Origin: Marinomonas sp. KMM3893
GTDB lineage: Bacteria; Pseudomonadota; Gammaproteobacteria; Pseudomonadales; Marinomonadaceae
Direction: 5' to 3'
NCBI RefSeq assembly: GCF_004352855.1
Contig: NZ_SJSC01000006.1
Location: forward strand, 155,250 to 219,249
DNA: 64,000 bases
Shown one piece after another: positions 56,739-64,000 of this stretch. The notes beneath the pieces were generated by a model that was not told the DNA's origin, did not search any database, and saw only the letters and a program-made list of their open reading frames with translations. Position numbers and translations under genes: made by a program. Every line of letters starts with the position of its first letter. Position 1 is the stretch's first letter.

Positions 56739-56981
56739 TTTCAAAAAATATATTTTTGTATACATTTTTAACTGATCGACCTAAAAACAAAAAAGCCGTC
56801 ACCATGCTTTGTAGGATAATTTCAAAAAATATTTTTTTGTATACATTTTTAACTGATCGACCTAAAAACAAAAAAGCCGTCACCATGCTTTGTGGGATAA
56901 TTTCAAAAAATATTTTTTTGTATACATTTTTAACTGATCGACCTAAAAACAAAAAAGCCGTCACCATGCTTTGCATGATAA
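56739..56981. repeat. Three tandem copies of an 81-bp unit upstream of benE
   Basis: Copies at 56739-56819, 56820-56900 and 56901-56981 differ at only a few bases. Each holds TTTCAAAAAATAT, a TGTATACA core, ACTGATCGACC and the AAAGCCGTCACCATGC segment that forms one arm of the terminator of the ehu operon. It lies just before benE, so promoter and operator are probably within it. The long open frames through the repeat are a by-product of the 81-bp (27-codon) period. Confidence 0.95.
56757..56764. promoter_or_regulatory. GntR-type operator core TGTATACA, copy 1
   Basis: Perfect 8-bp palindrome in repeat copy 1. Copies 2 and 3 lie at 56838-56845 and 56919-56926, exactly 81 bases apart. FadR-subfamily GntR regulators bind sites of the type t-x-GTa-tAC-x-a, and a gene for such a regulator is in this operon. 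Assignment is inference. Confidence 0.6.
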
Positions 56982-56989
56982 ACGGCTTT
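56946..56989 (-). terminator. Terminator of the ehu operon
   Basis: Minus-strand AAAGCCGT (56989-56982) pairs with ACGGCTTT (56961-56954), with an inner ATGC/GCAT helix, followed by TTTGTTTTT. Its 3' arm is present again in the other two repeat copies. Confidence 0.8.
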
Positions 56990-57051
56990 GCGGTGGTCCA
57001 CTTTTGTTGGCGATAACGCCCTGTATTGCTTTGCTTTTTATTAGGCTTCTT

Positions 57052-57825
57052 TTATTGACCTAGGTAAGCATTCAAAAATGCTTTGGTTCGTGTTTCTTTA
57101 GGGTCTGTAAAAATTGCTTCCGGCTTGCCTTCTTCCACAATGTTCCCGTTATCAAAAAAGCACACCCGATCACTGATTTCGCGAGCAAAATACATTTCAT
57201 GGGTCACCAAGAGCATAGTGAAGCTTTGCTCTTTGGCTAAGTTTCTAATCACATCCAGCACTTCATCCACTAACTCTGGGTCTAAGGCCGATGTGATCTC
57301 ATCCAATAATAAAATAGAAGGACGCATGGCCAGTGCCCTAGCAATACCAACGCGTTGTTTTTGTCCTCCCGATAAGTCATTTGGGTAACTGTCTGCCTTA
57401 TCTGATAAGCCCACTAACTCCAATAGCTCTTCTGCAGATTTTTCCGCCTCTTGTCGAGACAAACCCTTAACTCGCATTGGTGCTTCGGTGATATTGCGCT
57501 TTACCGTCATATGAGGAAATAAGTTAAAATGCTGAAACACCATACCTAACTGATCACGCATTTTATGCAAATGCTTGTTAGAAGCCGGCACATAGGCTCC
57601 ATTCCACAACATATGCCACAACGACTCCCCTCCAACATTAATGTAACCACCATCAATCCCTTCAAGAGTCATCAAAATCCTCAGCAAAGTACTCTTTCCT
57701 GATCCACTGGGGCCAATGATGGAGACAATTTCATTCTCTTCAACACGAAAATTAAAACCGTCGAAAATGGTGGTGTCACCAAACTTCTTTTGTACATTTT
57801 TAAATTCAATAATAGGCTGACTCAT
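57052..57825 (-). CDS. ehuA: Ectoine/hydroxyectoine-type ABC transporter ATPase (EhuA-like)
   Basis: 257 residues. Polar amino-acid-type ABC ATPase: Walker [10 protein letters not shown] (about 39-47), signature [15 protein letters not shown] (about 151), Walker [15 protein letters not shown] and H-loop VTHEM. The insertion [29 protein letters not shown] is a feature I associate with EhuA. Fourth gene of ehuB-C-D-A; the start overlaps ehuD by 4 bases (ATGA). Confidence 0.82.
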   Translation of the reverse strand: MSQPIIEFKNVQKKFGDTTIFDGFNFRVEENEIVSIIGPSGSGKSTLLRILMTLEGIDGGYINVGGESLWHMLWNGAYVPASNKHLHKMRDQLGMVFQHFNLFPHMTVKRNITEAPMRVKGLSRQEAEKSAEELLELVGLSDKADSYPNDLSGGQKQRVGIARALAMRPSILLLDEITSALDPELVDEVLDVIRNLAKEQSFTMLLVTHEMYFAREISDRVCFFDNGNIVEEGKPEAIFTDPKETRTKAFLNAYLGQ

Positions 57826-58499
57826 CGCAAGTTAAATCCTTCTTTTGGAAAACGCCTTTCAATGTGATGGATACTGTAGGCCGCCAACAAACTGAAACAT
57901 AAGTACAAAACCCCAACTAGGGTAAAAGGCTCTAGGTAGCGGAAATTTTCAGAACCGATAATTTTTGCCACTTGCAGCATTTCCAATAATGTAATGGCCG
58001 ATAACTGTGGGGTTTCCTTAAACATGGCAATAATGTAATTGCCCGTGGCGGGGATCATAGGGCGAATTGCTTGAGGTAAAATGATGTCTTTATAAGTGTC
58101 TAGCGTGGTTAGATTCAGCGCTCGTGAAGCCTCCCATTGGCCTTTATCTACGCCTTCAATTCCGCTGCGAAACACCTCAGACAAGTAGGCTCCATAGTGC
58201 ACACCAAGGGCGATTACCCCGGTCACTAAGGGCGACATACTGATGCCAAACTCAGGCATGACGTAATACAAAAAGAATATTTGAATGAGCAAAGGAGTAC
58301 TGCGGATAAACTCCATCAACCAATACACGACAATGCGTATTAGTTTGCTCGGACCACGTCTTAATAGGGCAAAAATCAAGCCCACTGTGACCGCCAATAA
58401 ACTGCCTAATAAAGTGGCTAACAAGGTTACTTTTGCCGCCGATAATATCATTGGCAAGACTTGCCAAACAAAAGCCCAATCCCAGGTAAGTTCAATCAT
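57822..58499 (-). CDS. ehuD: Ectoine-type ABC transporter permease (EhuD-like)
   Basis: 225 residues with about five membrane segments. HisM/GlnP-type permease beginning [22 protein letters not shown]. The EAA-type loop [35 protein letters not shown] is at about 120-155 and contacts the ATPase. Start ATG overlaps the ehuC stop (TAATG) and is preceded by GGAGG. Forms a heterodimeric channel with EhuC. Confidence 0.82.
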   Translation of the reverse strand: MIELTWDWAFVWQVLPMILSAAKVTLLATLLGSLLAVTVGLIFALLRRGPSKLIRIVVYWLMEFIRSTPLLIQIFFLYYVMPEFGISMSPLVTGVIALGVHYGAYLSEVFRSGIEGVDKGQWEASRALNLTTLDTYKDIILPQAIRPMIPATGNYIIAMFKETPQLSAITLLEMLQVAKIIGSENFRYLEPFTLVGVLYLCFSLLAAYSIHHIERRFPKEGFNLR

Positions 58500-59158
58500 T
58501 AGTTCACCCCTCCGCGGCCTAAACCTCTGCTTAGACGCTTTTCAAGATAGCGAAAAAATAGGGATAAACACTGAGCGATAGCGAAATATAACACCAACAC
58601 AACGCCAAAAATCTCACCCACTTGCAATGTCATGTCAGCCAATGATTTGGCCTTAAAGGTTAGATCTGCGATTGTGATCAGAGAGACCAGCGAAGTGGCT
58701 TTGACCAATTCAATAGACAAATTGCCAAAGGGAGGAATCATATTAACGAGAGCTTGCGGCAGAATAATATACACTAAGCGCTGCGATGCTGAAAAATTCA
58801 ATGCGACCGACGCCTCATACTGCCCTTTAGGTACTGCCTGAATAGCACCCCGAACCACTTCTGTGCCATAAGCGCCTATGTTTAAACCAAGCGCAAGGAC
58901 ACCGGCGGTTAAAGCATCAATTGAAACGCCAAAGAAAGGCAGCACAAAATAAATCCAATACAACTGAATCAATGCAGAAGTGCCACGGAAAAATTCTATG
59001 TATACAATAGCCAACTGTTTAAAAGGAGCTGGGGCATAGAGTCTAATCAAGCCAAAAACAAACGCCATCAAAGCCGCCAGCGGCAGAGCCATGGCCACGA
59101 TCTGAATCGTGACCACGGCTCCCTGGAGTAGTACGGAGACAATTTCTCCAAGTTCCAT
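58499..59158 (-). CDS. ehuC: Ectoine-type ABC transporter permease (EhuC-like)
   Basis: 219 residues with about five membrane segments, same permease family as EhuD. EAA-type loop AVPKGQYEASVALNFSASQRLVYIILPQALVNMIPP at about 112-148. GGGAG lies 9 bases before the ATG. Second gene of the operon, 15 bases after ehuB. A TGTATACA sequence inside this gene (58999-59006) is probably chance. Confidence 0.82.
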   Translation of the reverse strand: MELGEIVSVLLQGAVVTIQIVAMALPLAALMAFVFGLIRLYAPAPFKQLAIVYIEFFRGTSALIQLYWIYFVLPFFGVSIDALTAGVLALGLNIGAYGTEVVRGAIQAVPKGQYEASVALNFSASQRLVYIILPQALVNMIPPFGNLSIELVKATSLVSLITIADLTFKAKSLADMTLQVGEIFGVVLVLYFAIAQCLSLFFRYLEKRLSRGLGRGGVN

Positions 59159-59173
59159 TGCAACAACTCCCTA

Positions 59174-60022
59174 TTATTGGCAAAGCGCTGCGGTGGTCAC
59201 ATCGCCTGGCAATGTGTATTTACCAAAACCATATGGTTTCACCAAAGCAAGATGTTCTTTACTACCAATAAAGCTCGCTAATTGCTGGTTGAAAGCATCA
59301 CGCAACGTCTCGTCCCCTGGGCGGAAACCAAACGCGCCATAACCTTTAACGGATTTACCTTTAATAATTAAATCATCAAACGGCTGAGCCAATTCGACAT
59401 GACTGTCTTTGTTAGCCAACGTCGCCATAGTAAGGCTAGTGCCTGCAAGGGCATCGATACGGCCAGCTTTCAATGCCGCCACACCGGATGGGTAATCTGG
59501 TAAAGTGACAATTTTGTTCATGGCAATGCCAAAGTCTCTTGCATAACCATACTCTACCGCGCCAGACATAACGCCCAGCTTCACTGATTTTTCTTTTACA
59601 TCAGCGTAACCATTTAGTTTTTCTGGGTTGCCATTTTTGACGATAAAACCTTCACCAATGCTGTACGTCGGATTTGAGAAGAGTACCTGTCGGCAGCGCT
59701 TTGGGGTGACATACATACCGGCAGCAATCAAATCAAATCGCCCTGCTCGCAACCCTGGGATCAAAGCCCCAAACTCAGTCACGACAACCTTAATGTTTTT
59801 CACACCCAACTCATGAAGCACATGAACCGCAATACTAGGGGCTTCACCTGCCGGCTTTCCATCCGATGTGGTATAGCCATAAGGCACTTCATTGGCAACA
59901 CCGATTGTCACACTGCTTTTTTCTTTAATGGTGCTCAAGGTGTCTGCTGATGCAGAAACGGTGACAAAAGAAAGCACCAAACTAATTAGAGATATAAGAT
60001 ATTTATTTACAAAAAAACTCAT
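59174..60022 (-). CDS. ehuB: Ectoine/hydroxyectoine-type periplasmic binding protein (EhuB-like)
   Basis: 282 residues. Sec signal peptide (about 1-27, ending VSASA-D). SBP family 3 fold: VTIGVANEVPYGYTTSDGKPAGEAPSIAVHVLHELG, the conserved GALIPGLRAGRFDLIAAGMYVTPKRC segment, DYPSGVAALKAGRIDALAGTSL, and a C-terminal KPYGFGKYTLP with a terminal Cys that may pair with that of the PKRC segment. This pattern is like EhuB of ectoine importers. No ectoine degradation genes are linked, so a compatible-solute uptake role is likely. Related solutes are possible. AGAGG precedes the ATG. Confidence 0.82.
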   Translation of the reverse strand: MSFFVNKYLISLISLVLSFVTVSASADTLSTIKEKSSVTIGVANEVPYGYTTSDGKPAGEAPSIAVHVLHELGVKNIKVVVTEFGALIPGLRAGRFDLIAAGMYVTPKRCRQVLFSNPTYSIGEGFIVKNGNPEKLNGYADVKEKSVKLGVMSGAVEYGYARDFGIAMNKIVTLPDYPSGVAALKAGRIDALAGTSLTMATLANKDSHVELAQPFDDLIIKGKSVKGYGAFGFRPGDETLRDAFNQQLASFIGSKEHLALVKPYGFGKYTLPGDVTTAALCQ

Positions 60023-60314
60023 AAAGGACCTCTTCCATTGTGGTTCGTTAACATTTCTTATACATTTTCCCTTATTACACTAAATAAATTGAAGGAACTA
60101 TTCAAGAATTAATTAGTCCTGTAATATTTTTAACTGTTATCTTATTTCGTCTATTTTTACTGATTTCACCTCGCCTTATGTCCTATTTCTGCTGCCACGG
60201 TATAATGTGAACTCCAGCCAAGATCAAACATGACAAGATTGTGCAAACCACCTATTAAATTTGCATATCGAGATATATCGATATAAGTTAACTCCATCTG
60301 CTTAGGTTAAAGAA
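60023..60314. other. Divergent intergenic region ehuB / arsR-type gene
   Basis: 292 AT-rich bases holding the promoter of the ehu operon and, near its right end, the palindrome reported separately. No gene is visible. Confidence 0.6.
60265..60285. promoter_or_regulatory. Palindromic operator upstream of the ArsR-type gene
   Basis: TATATCGATATA (60274-60285) is a perfect 12-bp palindrome; ATATCGA also occurs at 60265-60271, partly overlapping in spacing. It lies 30 bases before the regulator start, a usual place for an ArsR autoregulatory site. Confidence 0.55.
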
Positions 60315-60620
60315 ATGACTCAGAACGATTTAGATAGCATCATCAAAGCGCTTTCGAACCCCGCGCGCCGTGATATTTTAGCGTGGCTCAAATCGCCAGA
60401 AATTGAGTTTCCAGAACAATGCAGCAACTACGAACATGGCGTTTGTGTCGGACAAATATTTGAAAAAGCCGGTCTATCTCAATCTACCGTGTCATCACAT
60501 TTAGCCAATCTTCAACGGGCTGGTCTGGTCAGTTCAAAACGACAAGGTCAATGGGTTTATTACCAACGGAATGAAGAGTGTATTGCAGAATTTGCAGACT
60601 ATTTAAAACAAACTTTATAA
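60315..60620 (+). CDS. ArsR-family winged-helix regulator
   Basis: 101 residues. ArsR pattern: IIKALSNPARRDILAWL (about 9-25), recognition helix AGLSQSTVSSHLANLQRAGLV (about 52-72), and wing SSKRQGQWVYYQ. Two cysteines at 35 and 43 (EQCSNYEHGVCVG) lie at the helix before the recognition region and could sense electrophiles. It directly precedes an old yellow enzyme gene (13 bases), a common regulator-enzyme pair in which the regulator is released by electrophiles. Confidence 0.92.
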   Translation: MTQNDLDSIIKALSNPARRDILAWLKSPEIEFPEQCSNYEHGVCVGQIFEKAGLSQSTVSSHLANLQRAGLVSSKRQGQWVYYQRNEECIAEFADYLKQTL

Positions 60621-60633
60621 ATATGGAGCCGTC

Positions 60634-61698
60634 ATGTCTCAGCTATTCGAACCTATTACGGTAGGCCAATTAGAACTTAAAAACCGTATTATCATGTCCC
60701 CTCTCACACGCTGCCGCGCGAGTGAAGGAAGAGTACCAAACGATTTAATGGTCGAATATTACACTCAACGCGCTTCTGCTGGCTTAATCATCAGTGAAGC
60801 AACGTCTGTTGACCCAATGGGCGTTGGCTACCCTGATACACCGGGCATTTGGTCTGATGAGCAAGTTGAAGGCTGGAAGAAAATCACCCACGCTATTCAT
60901 GAAAAAGGCGGAAAAATTGTTCTACAATTATGGCATGTAGGGCGCATTTCTGACCCTGTCTATTTAAATGGTGAACAACCTGTTGCACCAAGCGCCATCG
61001 CAGCACAAGGGCATGTCAGCTTAGTCCGCCCTATTAAAGCCTTTGTAGAACCGAGAGCGCTGGAAACTGACGAAATCAAACACATCGTTGAAGCCTACCG
61101 TGTAGGCGCAGAAAACGCTAAAAAAGCCGGTTTCGATGGTGTAGAAATTCATGGCGCGAATGGCTATTTGCCTGACCAATTTTTGCAATCGTCCACTAAT
61201 CACCGTGATGATCAATACGGTGGCAGCTTAGAAAACAGAGCCAGATTCTTACTTGAGATTACTGACGCCGCCATTGACGTCTGGGGTGCTGATCGCGTTG
61301 GGGTTCACTTATCACCTCGTTGCGATGCTCATGATATGGGCGATGATAACCCAAGCGAAACATTCGGCTATGTTGCCAAAGCTCTAGCAGAAAGAAATAT
61401 CGCCTTTATTTTCACCAGAGAGCATTTTAATGAGCCTGGTTTGACAGCCCAAATCAAAGAACAATTTGGCGGCGTCGTCATAGGCAATGAAGCGTTAACA
61501 AAAGCACAAGCAGAAGGACTAATCAAAAGTAACACCATTGATGCGGTTGCCTTTGGTAAAGCCTACATAGCCAATCCTGACCTTGTCACACGACTTGAGC
61601 AAGATACTGAACTCAATGAACTGGACACCAACACCATGTATGGTTCTGGTCCAGCTGGCTACACTGATTATCCGTTTTTAGAAACAGAAACAGCTTAA
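60634..61698 (+). CDS. Alkene reductase of the old yellow enzyme family (NemA-like)
   Basis: 354 residues. FMN-dependent NAD(P)H reductase of electron-poor C=C bonds, N-ethylmaleimide and nitro compounds. MSPLTRCRA (about 22-30), LWHVGRISDP (about 101), the substrate-binding His-Asn pair in VEIHGANGYLPDQFLQ (about 170-173), and RVGVHLSPRCDAHD (about 225) are as in NemA. GGAG precedes the ATG. Operon with the ArsR-type gene; strong terminator follows. Confidence 0.93.
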   Translation: MSQLFEPITVGQLELKNRIIMSPLTRCRASEGRVPNDLMVEYYTQRASAGLIISEATSVDPMGVGYPDTPGIWSDEQVEGWKKITHAIHEKGGKIVLQLWHVGRISDPVYLNGEQPVAPSAIAAQGHVSLVRPIKAFVEPRALETDEIKHIVEAYRVGAENAKKAGFDGVEIHGANGYLPDQFLQSSTNHRDDQYGGSLENRARFLLEITDAAIDVWGADRVGVHLSPRCDAHDMGDDNPSETFGYVAKALAERNIAFIFTREHFNEPGLTAQIKEQFGGVVIGNEALTKAQAEGLIKSNTIDAVAFGKAYIANPDLVTRLEQDTELNELDTNTMYGSGPAGYTDYPFLETETA

Positions 61699-61721
61699 TT
61701 CAGAAACATTGTAAGCTAAAT

Positions 61722-61783
61722 AAAAATACCAGATTAAGAAGACATTGAATTAGATTTTATGTTTTCGATCTGGTATTTTTTTG
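61722..61783 (+). terminator. Terminator of the OYE operon
   Basis: AAATACCAGAT pairs with ATCTGGTATTT across a loop of about 34 bases, followed by T7. Confidence 0.75.
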
Positions 61784-62081
61784 CCCGCCTATTGCGCTTG
61801 GAGTCACAGACAAAGGTTCACGGCCACTTATGACCGTTTCATAGGAATCACCAAAACCTATAGTTGGCTTTTGTAATGATTACTTACCAATGCTGAACTT
61901 CTGAGAATCCAAAATCTAAGCTATCAATATTTTTCATTGCCTGATCGTGAATGTAACGCGTCAAGTAAAGTCTGGAAAGTCCAAACAGATAAAATTGATA
62001 GCTCAGTAAATCCATTTCTAATAAATATAGAGTAGGCGCTTGCTTCTAAATCTTTAAGTATCTTAGCTAAGAAATGAGAAC
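61784..62081. other. Intergenic region before the TetR gene end
   Basis: About 300 bases between the OYE terminator and the end of the convergent TetR-type gene. I see no gene, promoter or repeat that I can support. Confidence 0.5.
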
Positions 62082-62768
62082 CTAAGGCCGCTGAGCCTTC
62101 AAACCGTCTATAAATATTCTTACATATTGATCGAAACTGTCGTCCAACGGATTATCATAGCCATTTTGCCACCTTAGAACAAAAGCTTGATTCAACATAG
62201 TCGGAAGATGCTTTACTAAGTGTGGGTAACTTGCTTCACTTAGCTCCTCGGCGCCTGTACGCAATGCTTCTTCCCACTCCGCTTGATCTTCCTTTGGTAA
62301 TTGCCCAAACTCCATTGAAGCAAAACCACACATACAAGAGATGACACTATTGTATAAAGGAACTATCTGTTTTGATGAGAAACCGGCCTGCTCAAGCGCA
62401 CCTAAGATGCCCTCTAACAATGCAGGCTCTTGATAAGCGTTAGAGAGCAAGCGGCCACCTATAAGCTCTGCCATGTAAGGTCTTTGCTTCACCATTTCAC
62501 GGTAGTTATAAAAGAGTTGATGTAACCAAACATCCCAAGCCAGACTCTGTTCCTGAGGCGGCACAGCTGCCATAGCATCGCTCATAAGCTCACCTAACAA
62601 GGCATTTTTATTCTTAAAGTACCAGTAGATCGCGGATGGATAAGTTTCCATGTTTCTCGCAACATCTCGGATACTAAAAGCATCAATGCCCTTTTCAGCA
62701 ATCAAACTTAATGCGACATGCATAATGCTATCTTTCGATAAAGATACTGTATTCTCTTTTCTTTTCAT
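62082..62768 (-). CDS. TetR-family transcriptional regulator
   Basis: 228 residues. N-terminal helix-turn-helix: DSIMHVALSLIAEKGIDAFSIRDVARNMETYPSAIYWYFKNKNALLGELM (about 13-62). The C-terminal domain is helical and probably holds a ligand pocket and dimer interface. It follows the NTF2-like gene by 23 bases and likely regulates that transcript through two 15-bp palindromes upstream. Ligand unknown. Confidence 0.9.
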   Translation of the reverse strand: MKRKENTVSLSKDSIMHVALSLIAEKGIDAFSIRDVARNMETYPSAIYWYFKNKNALLGELMSDAMAAVPPQEQSLAWDVWLHQLFYNYREMVKQRPYMAELIGGRLLSNAYQEPALLEGILGALEQAGFSSKQIVPLYNSVISCMCGFASMEFGQLPKEDQAEWEEALRTGAEELSEASYPHLVKHLPTMLNQAFVLRWQNGYDNPLDDSFDQYVRIFIDGLKAQRP

Positions 62769-62791
62769 CTATTCAATAAAACCTTCGAGAG

Positions 62792-63196
62792 CTAGGGAGC
62801 AAGCAGCTCCTTAGATGCATTAAATACCCCACGTATTGGATAAGTATCATAGACGATATGAAGTTTGCTAATTAGACCTGTAGTTGAACAGATCTCCAGC
62901 ACATCCACCACATCGAAAGGTGCAGGTTCGCCATCGGCCAACACCCAATCAAAATGAAACCAAATAGAGATCAATTTAGTTTCTGATGACACACTACTCC
63001 CTTCCATTACACCTTTAAGAGTAAGCTTTGAGGTAGATGTGTCTTTAAAAAGTTCTGGATAAAACTCTGCAGCAGATCTCTCACCGTATAAAGGAGAATT
63101 CACACAGCCTGCTTTACTAAAAAGAGCCAAAACTTTGGTCGTGCTGGCTTCCTCGAGTGCCTGTAAGTAACTTTTCGCAATTTCTTGTGGAGACAT
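62792..63196 (-). CDS. NTF2-like / SnoaL-like protein
   Basis: 134 residues with the cone-shaped NTF2-like pattern: N-terminal helix IAKSYLQALEEASTTKVLALFSKAGCVNSPLYG and strands ISIWFHFDWVLADGEPAPFDVVDVLEI with a turn to the end. Families with this fold include small hydrolases, isomerases and ligand-binding proteins. No catalytic residues can be named with confidence. GAGG precedes the ATG. First gene of a pair with the TetR regulator, preceded by two operators. Confidence 0.8.
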   Translation of the reverse strand: MSPQEIAKSYLQALEEASTTKVLALFSKAGCVNSPLYGERSAAEFYPELFKDTSTSKLTLKGVMEGSSVSSETKLISIWFHFDWVLADGEPAPFDVVDVLEICSTTGLISKLHIVYDTYPIRGVFNASKELLAP

Positions 63197-63214
63197 GAGA
63201 ACCTCATTAGCTTA

Positions 63215-63248
63215 TTGTTCACTGGACAATTGATTGTACACCGAACAA
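63215..63248. promoter_or_regulatory. Twin 15-bp palindromic operators upstream of the NTF2-like/TetR genes
   Basis: TTGTTCACTGGACAA (63215-63229) and TTGTACACCGAACAA (63234-63248) fit one consensus TTGTnCACnGnACAA, offset by 19 bases. They lie 20-50 bases before the start codon, where a TetR dimer could block the promoter. Confidence 0.75.
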
Positions 63249-63486
63249 TAAACTTAAAGATAGAAACTTTCAAAAATGCGATTCGTAAATTAGTCCAAGC
63301 ATTATCGGTAACAGTGGCTCCTGCGGAACCATTTCCGCATAAATGCGTACCTACAGTTGGTCATCGGAATTTATTGGATCTGTTGTTTAAAATTAGGGAA
63401 GGTTGTGGGTTTGCATTTACGCTGACGCGTCGAGGCACGAGACAGGCACAAGTAAATGAAAGACCATAACCGATCCATCCAATGAC
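63249..63486. other. Intergenic region up to the rRNA terminators
   Basis: About 240 bases between the operators and the distal rRNA-operon terminator. A plus-strand open frame runs through (to 63469), but it starts inside the neighbouring gene, has no binding site and no family resemblance. I see no supportable gene. Confidence 0.5.
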
Positions 63487-63491
63487 CCAGA

Positions 63492-63525
63492 ACAAAAAAA
63501 ACCTGATAGCGTTAACTATCGGGCT
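63492..63525 (-). terminator. Distal terminator of the rRNA operon
   Basis: Minus-strand GCCCGATAG-TTAACG-CTATCAGGT stem followed by T8. It shares the GAGAAGCCC approach sequence with the terminator at 63648-63690, suggesting duplication of a 5S-terminator unit. Confidence 0.8.
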
Positions 63526-63540
63526 TCTCCTTATTTGACT

Positions 63541-63625
63541 CTTGATAATGACCTATGCTTATCCCGTTGCGGGACTCTCACATGCGTTCCTTCATAAGAG
63601 CCCCACACGGGTGTAAGGTTATTAT
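63541..63625 (-). pseudogene. Possible 5S rRNA remnant
   Basis: The plus-strand CTTGATAATGACCTA (63541-63555) matches the end of the intact 5S copies at 14 of 15 positions. CTCTCACATG (63575-63584) matches the next 5S segment exactly after a 19-base insertion that contains the hairpin TCCCG-TTG-CGGGA. GCCCCACAC follows further on. Beyond this the match fades, so it would be nonfunctional. Confidence 0.45.
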
Positions 63626-63647
63626 GCTCTACTCTTTATTTCAGGCA

Positions 63648-63690
63648 TAAAAAAACCCTGGCCAGCTTAGCTGATCAGGGCTTCTCTTTA
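63648..63690 (-). terminator. Terminator after the 5S rRNA gene
   Basis: Minus-strand CCCTG-ATCAGCT-AAGCTGGC-CAGGG stem (outer CCCTG/CAGGG, inner CAGCT/AGCTG) followed by T7. Confidence 0.85.
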
Positions 63691-63698
63691 TATAAATC

Positions 63699-63811
63699 TT
63701 GATAACGACCTACTCTCACATGGGATCCCCCACACTACCATCGGCGATGACGCTTTTCACTTCTGAGTTCGGGATGGGATCAGGTGGTTCAACGTCTCTA
63801 TGATCATCAAG
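63699..63811 (-). rRNA. rrf: 5S ribosomal RNA
   Basis: About 113 bases on the minus strand. The conserved 5S core is plain: CCACCTGATCCCATCCCGAA, CTCAGAAGTGAAA, GCCGATGGTAGTGTGGGG and GAGAGTAGG. The ends TTGATGAT and GTTATCAA pair as helix I. Ends are set by that helix and may be off by a few bases. Confidence 0.95.
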
Positions 63812-63823
63812 AAAACTGGTATG

Positions 63824-63848
63824 TTTTATTAGCAATTGGCTAATAAAA
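63824..63848 (-). other. Hairpin in the spacer between two 5S rRNA genes
   Basis: TTTTATTAGC-AATTG-GCTAATAAAA, a perfect 10-bp stem. Probably a processing signal in the rRNA precursor rather than a terminator, as a second 5S gene lies downstream. Confidence 0.6.
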
Positions 63849-63894
63849 TCAAATTTTCTTATGCCTGATAATTCAGGACTTCTTAATTATAAGC

Positions 63895-64000
63895 TTGACG
63901 ACGACCTACTCTCACATGGGATCCCCCACACTACCATCGGCGATGACGCTTTTCACTTCTGAGTTCGGGATGGGATCAGGTGGTTCAACGTCTCTATGAT
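63895..64000 (-). rRNA. rrf: 5S ribosomal RNA, partial (cut by the window edge)
   Basis: Second tandem copy, nearly identical to the one at 63699-63811 over the visible stretch. About the first 5-8 bases of the RNA lie beyond the right edge. 23S and 16S genes are expected further on. Confidence 0.93.

Noticed and set aside
56739..56981. CRISPR-like array
   Set aside because: Repeats are directly adjacent 81-bp units with no variable spacers and no cas genes nearby.
56734..57016. Open frames on both strands through the 81-bp repeats
   Set aside because: The 27-codon period keeps frames open; no start signal and the region overlaps a terminator and operators.
58999..59006. TGTATACA inside ehuC as a further GntR site
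   Set aside because: It lies within coding sequence and lacks the flanks of the repeat copies; a single 8-bp match is expected by chance.
61739..61865. Minus-strand open stretch reading like a protein C-terminus
   Set aside because: About 40 codons, no start codon or binding site, overlaps the OYE terminator; could be a gene relic but cannot be supported.
63185..63469. 94-residue plus-strand reading frame
   Set aside because: Begins inside the NTF2-like gene on the other strand, runs over two operators, has no binding site and no recognisable family.

Overview
The window reads as a chromosomal segment of a marine gammaproteobacterium, most like Marinomonas or a close relative in the Oceanospirillales (inference). 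Reasons: a single-chain E1 / multi-lipoyl E2 pyruvate dehydrogenase, a YbiT-type ABC-F protein, PepN, B12-dependent MetH, the pilin-ATPase-platform-peptidase-coaE-yacG order, an ectoine-type (Ehu) uptake system, and 5S rRNA genes of gammaproteobacterial type. Genes are dense and mostly core metabolism; there are no insertion sequences, prophage genes, CRISPR arrays or tRNAs.

Layout. 1-5.4 kb: sulfate activation (cysN start, cysD), a U32-family tRNA hydroxylation protein, a coiled-coil membrane protein, sodB, and a TerB-like/DUF6942 pair. 5.5-11.9 kb: a split YeeE/YedE sulfur-compound permease behind a perfect palindrome, an ornithine/lysine decarboxylase behind a long structured leader, a YcbX-like MOSC protein, ybiT, a cyclic-nucleotide-binding protein and a RidA protein. 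12-25.3 kb (all minus strand): corrinoid adenosyltransferase, metH, a coiled-coil lipoprotein, the yeaC-DUF2797-pepN operon, a rhomboid protease, nadK and a PLP-dependent deaminase. 25.5-36.3 kb: ydiJ-type D-2-hydroxyglutarate dehydrogenase, a spermidine-synthase-like protein, pgm, an MCP-EAL signalling operon and a patatin phospholipase. 36.4-46.2 kb: aceE-aceF, an 890-base noncoding stretch with several hairpins, then nadC-ackA-pta. 46.5-50.6 kb: a compact type IV pilin/secretion set with coaE and yacG.

50.6-56.7 kb is the most unusual part. Two paralogous signalling modules, each a receiver-TPR protein followed by a small kinase-type ATPase protein, face each other tail to tail. One follows the pilus-coaE-yacG run. 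The other is the end of an apparent benE-gntR-receiver-ATPase operon. In front of that operon an 81-bp unit with a GntR-type TGTATACA core is repeated three times in tandem. 57-60 kb holds an ehuBCDA-type ABC importer. 60.3-63.2 kb holds an ArsR-old yellow enzyme operon and an NTF2-like/TetR operon, each behind a recognisable palindromic operator. The window ends in the 3' part of an rRNA operon on the minus strand with two tandem 5S genes and what looks like a decayed third copy.

Functional themes: pyruvate to acetyl-CoA (aceEF) and onward to acetate (pta-ackA) are close together, with NAD supply genes (nadC, nadK); B12 use (cobO, metH) is adjacent; several signalling outputs (MCP, EAL, cNMP-binding, receiver-TPR) are present. 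Start codons were adjusted wherever a ribosome binding site pointed to a different codon than the longest reading frame.
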